64,000 nt of DNA from CAMBRQ01 sp945870325. Its GTDB lineage: Bacteria; Bacillota; Clostridia; Lachnospirales; Lachnospiraceae. The DNA lies in assembly GCF_050313795.1 (NCBI RefSeq), contig NZ_JBNPMC010000011.1, forward strand, positions 1 through 64,000, read 5' to 3'. The notes under the pieces are model-generated. The model saw only the letters and a program-made list of their open reading frames with translations. It was not told the DNA's origin and ran no database searches. Positions 62,601 through 64,000 of the stretch are shown here, piece after piece; position 1 is the first letter of the stretch; each line of letters begins with the position of its first letter. The translations under genes and the position numbers were made by a program.

Positions 62601-64000
62601 AGAACTGCCGGAGACGGATGCGATGGTACGTGAAAGATATATGGGCATAGTAGGAAGGCTCTATCACGCTCTTGGTGATGACGCGCGGTCTGCCCAAATC
62701 CTGAAGAGTGCAAGAGATTCCTGGAATGAAGAGAAGCAATCCGCACTCGTATTGAAACAGTCTTCCGGCAACCTGGATGTGAGCGATTCCTGGGCGGGCA
62801 ATCAAAGATATGAGAAGGTAATGCAGAGATATTTTGAGATGCTTAAGATGCAGGAGTTGAGGGCGAAGATTACGGATGACCAGAAACTTCTTCTGGAAGT
62901 GATCCATGAGTACCACCTGATATTAGAAAATTACACGACGGATCAAAATGCTTCACGCCGTCCGCTTCTGCTTCGGCAGGCACAGGCATTAGCAGAGTAT
63001 TATCAGGCGAAAGCGTGGGCAATTCCGGAAGAATTAGAAGATATTCTGTTAGTCAATGAGGAAGCAAGAGACAGCAGGAGAATGCAATATCTGGAAGAAC
63101 AGGAAGAAACGCTTCGGACAGAATTCCAGGGAATGTGCAAGGATGAGATGGTTTCCGGAAAAGAACTCATGGATAAGCTTCAGGAACTTTCAGATACGCT
63201 GTATGATAGGATACAGATCATGAAGAAAGCAAAAGAAGAGTCGCAGGAGATTCGTAAACTGCGTGAGACAAATATATCTTATGTGCGGTGCTGTTCTAAG
63301 GTTCTTTGGAAAAAAGGAGAGAACCGAAGGGCTGAGAGCCTGGGAAATTATGTGCTGACTGCGCTGTGTCAGATGAATGAAGATGTGCCAGATACATACG
63401 TATCCGAAGAACAATGGGAGTTCTATGTGCTGCTTCGGGAAAAACGAGAGACACTTCCATCTCTTGGCGAGAGTGGAGAAACGGATTGGATGTCTATCAT
63501 GGGACATTGTGCAGATCTGTGCCTAAGGGCGCTGAAAGTGACCGGGGAAGTGCTATGGCTTGAGCGTCTGCTCTCTGAAACCAGGACATATCGTGAATAC
63601 ATGGCGAAGAGGATCCATGAGAACCCTTCCAGAGCAGAGTGGACCCGTGAGAAAGCCTGGGAAACTTATGACTATGACCAGGAAACATATCTGCTGGCAG
63701 GAAAGAAGGGAATCCTTCCAATAGAGCAATGGCTTTTGCCTTATCTGGAATCTGTCAGGGTTCAGTATGAGACCAGGGGAACTCTCGTGAGGGATTCTTA
63801 TTATATGAAGAGGTTGGAGGTATTCTATGAACTGCAGGATGAGACAGAGGGATATGACGAAGAGATACAGAAGATGATTGATCTGTTCAGCCACAGACAG
63901 ATGAGGGACGATCAGGATTTTTCTTACTATATGATGAAGGCTGTGCGTGACTTGGATGGAGAGGAAGATATAAACGTAATTATGGCATATATTGAGAAGT
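59644..64000 (+). CDS. NACHT/STAND NTPase and helical repeat part of the same gene (runs off the window)
   Basis: Same frame as the DUF4062 part, with no stop for 1,452 codons to the window edge. The Walker A motif is ITGESGSGKSAYMASI (about 59719-59742), Walker B is LILIDAVDEME (about 59983-60012), and a winged-helix-like end (WDFRHRMLRESLLQIM, 60679-60723) follows, as in STAND ATPases. The remaining 1,080 residues are helical, with TPR-like spacing of aromatic and small residues, and likely sense a ligand. No own start with a ribosome site is seen after the UGA. STAND proteins often serve in phage defence or programmed death; this is inference. Confidence 0.88.

Noticed and set aside
60890..63894. 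Minus-strand open frames of 60-120 residues under the STAND gene
   Set aside because: They are antisense to a frame open for 1,452 codons with clear motifs; composition is low-quality (His/Leu/Ser-rich) and there are no ribosome sites.

Overview
The window looks like chromosomal DNA of an anaerobic gut Firmicute of the family Lachnospiraceae (Dorea/Mediterraneibacter-like; the genus is a guess). The basis is moderate GC, strong AGGAGG ribosome sites, T-box and ribosomal leader RNAs, and Clostridia gene orders such as infC-rpmI-rplT and ylxM-ffh-rpsP-khpA-rimM-trmD-rplS. No rRNA, CRISPR array, prophage or intact insertion sequence was seen. One tRNA gene (Thr, anticodon CGU) is present.

Layout. 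0.3-5.6 kb: MATE efflux pump, DegV protein, an opposing NSS symporter, and the infC operon behind an L20-type leader; infC appears to start at AUU. 5.7-15.1 kb: a quinate/shikimate-type island with shikimate dehydrogenase, a large flavin/Fe-S enoate reductase, a LysR regulator, an MFS importer, type I dehydroquinase and a complete TRAP transporter. A nearly identical motif sits before both divergent catabolic units. 15.2-27.3 kb: XpaC/TelA pair, Trp T-box with trpB2, isochorismatase-like hydrolase, luxS, trpS, ABC-F, patatin, YjbQ and HD proteins. 27.7-35.9 kb: a four-carbon acid-sugar operon (GntR, GarR/LtnD-like reductase, two DUF1537 kinases, PdxA2, GntP permease, DeoR) with a palindromic operator inside the first promoter. 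36-43.7 kb: an accessory zone with a TruA carrying Glu at the catalytic position, Met-rich and Cys-rich small proteins, a YjdF gene with its riboswitch, a broken DUF1703 gene, an orphan SUKH immunity-like gene and a leaderless subtilisin. 43.7-53 kb: the signal-recognition/ribosome maturation operon with two signal peptidases around rbgA, then rnhB, yraN, pgeF and mscS.

Two candidate systems are at the right end. (1) At 53.3-58 kb a tightly overlapping five-gene operon encodes a circularly permuted ATP-grasp ligase, an Alpha-E protein, a transglutaminase-like protease and two AspA/AstE deacylase homologues, of which the second has lost its zinc ligands. (2) From 58.3 kb to the window edge, a small alarmone synthetase is followed 34 bp later by a giant DUF4062-STAND NTPase reading frame. 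That frame is split only by a single in-frame UGA at 59641 and then stays open for 1,452 codons to the edge of the window.

A family of palindromic repeats (19750, 27415, 39600) with mutually homologous arms and an array of short hairpins (53043-53206) are the main unexplained noncoding structures.
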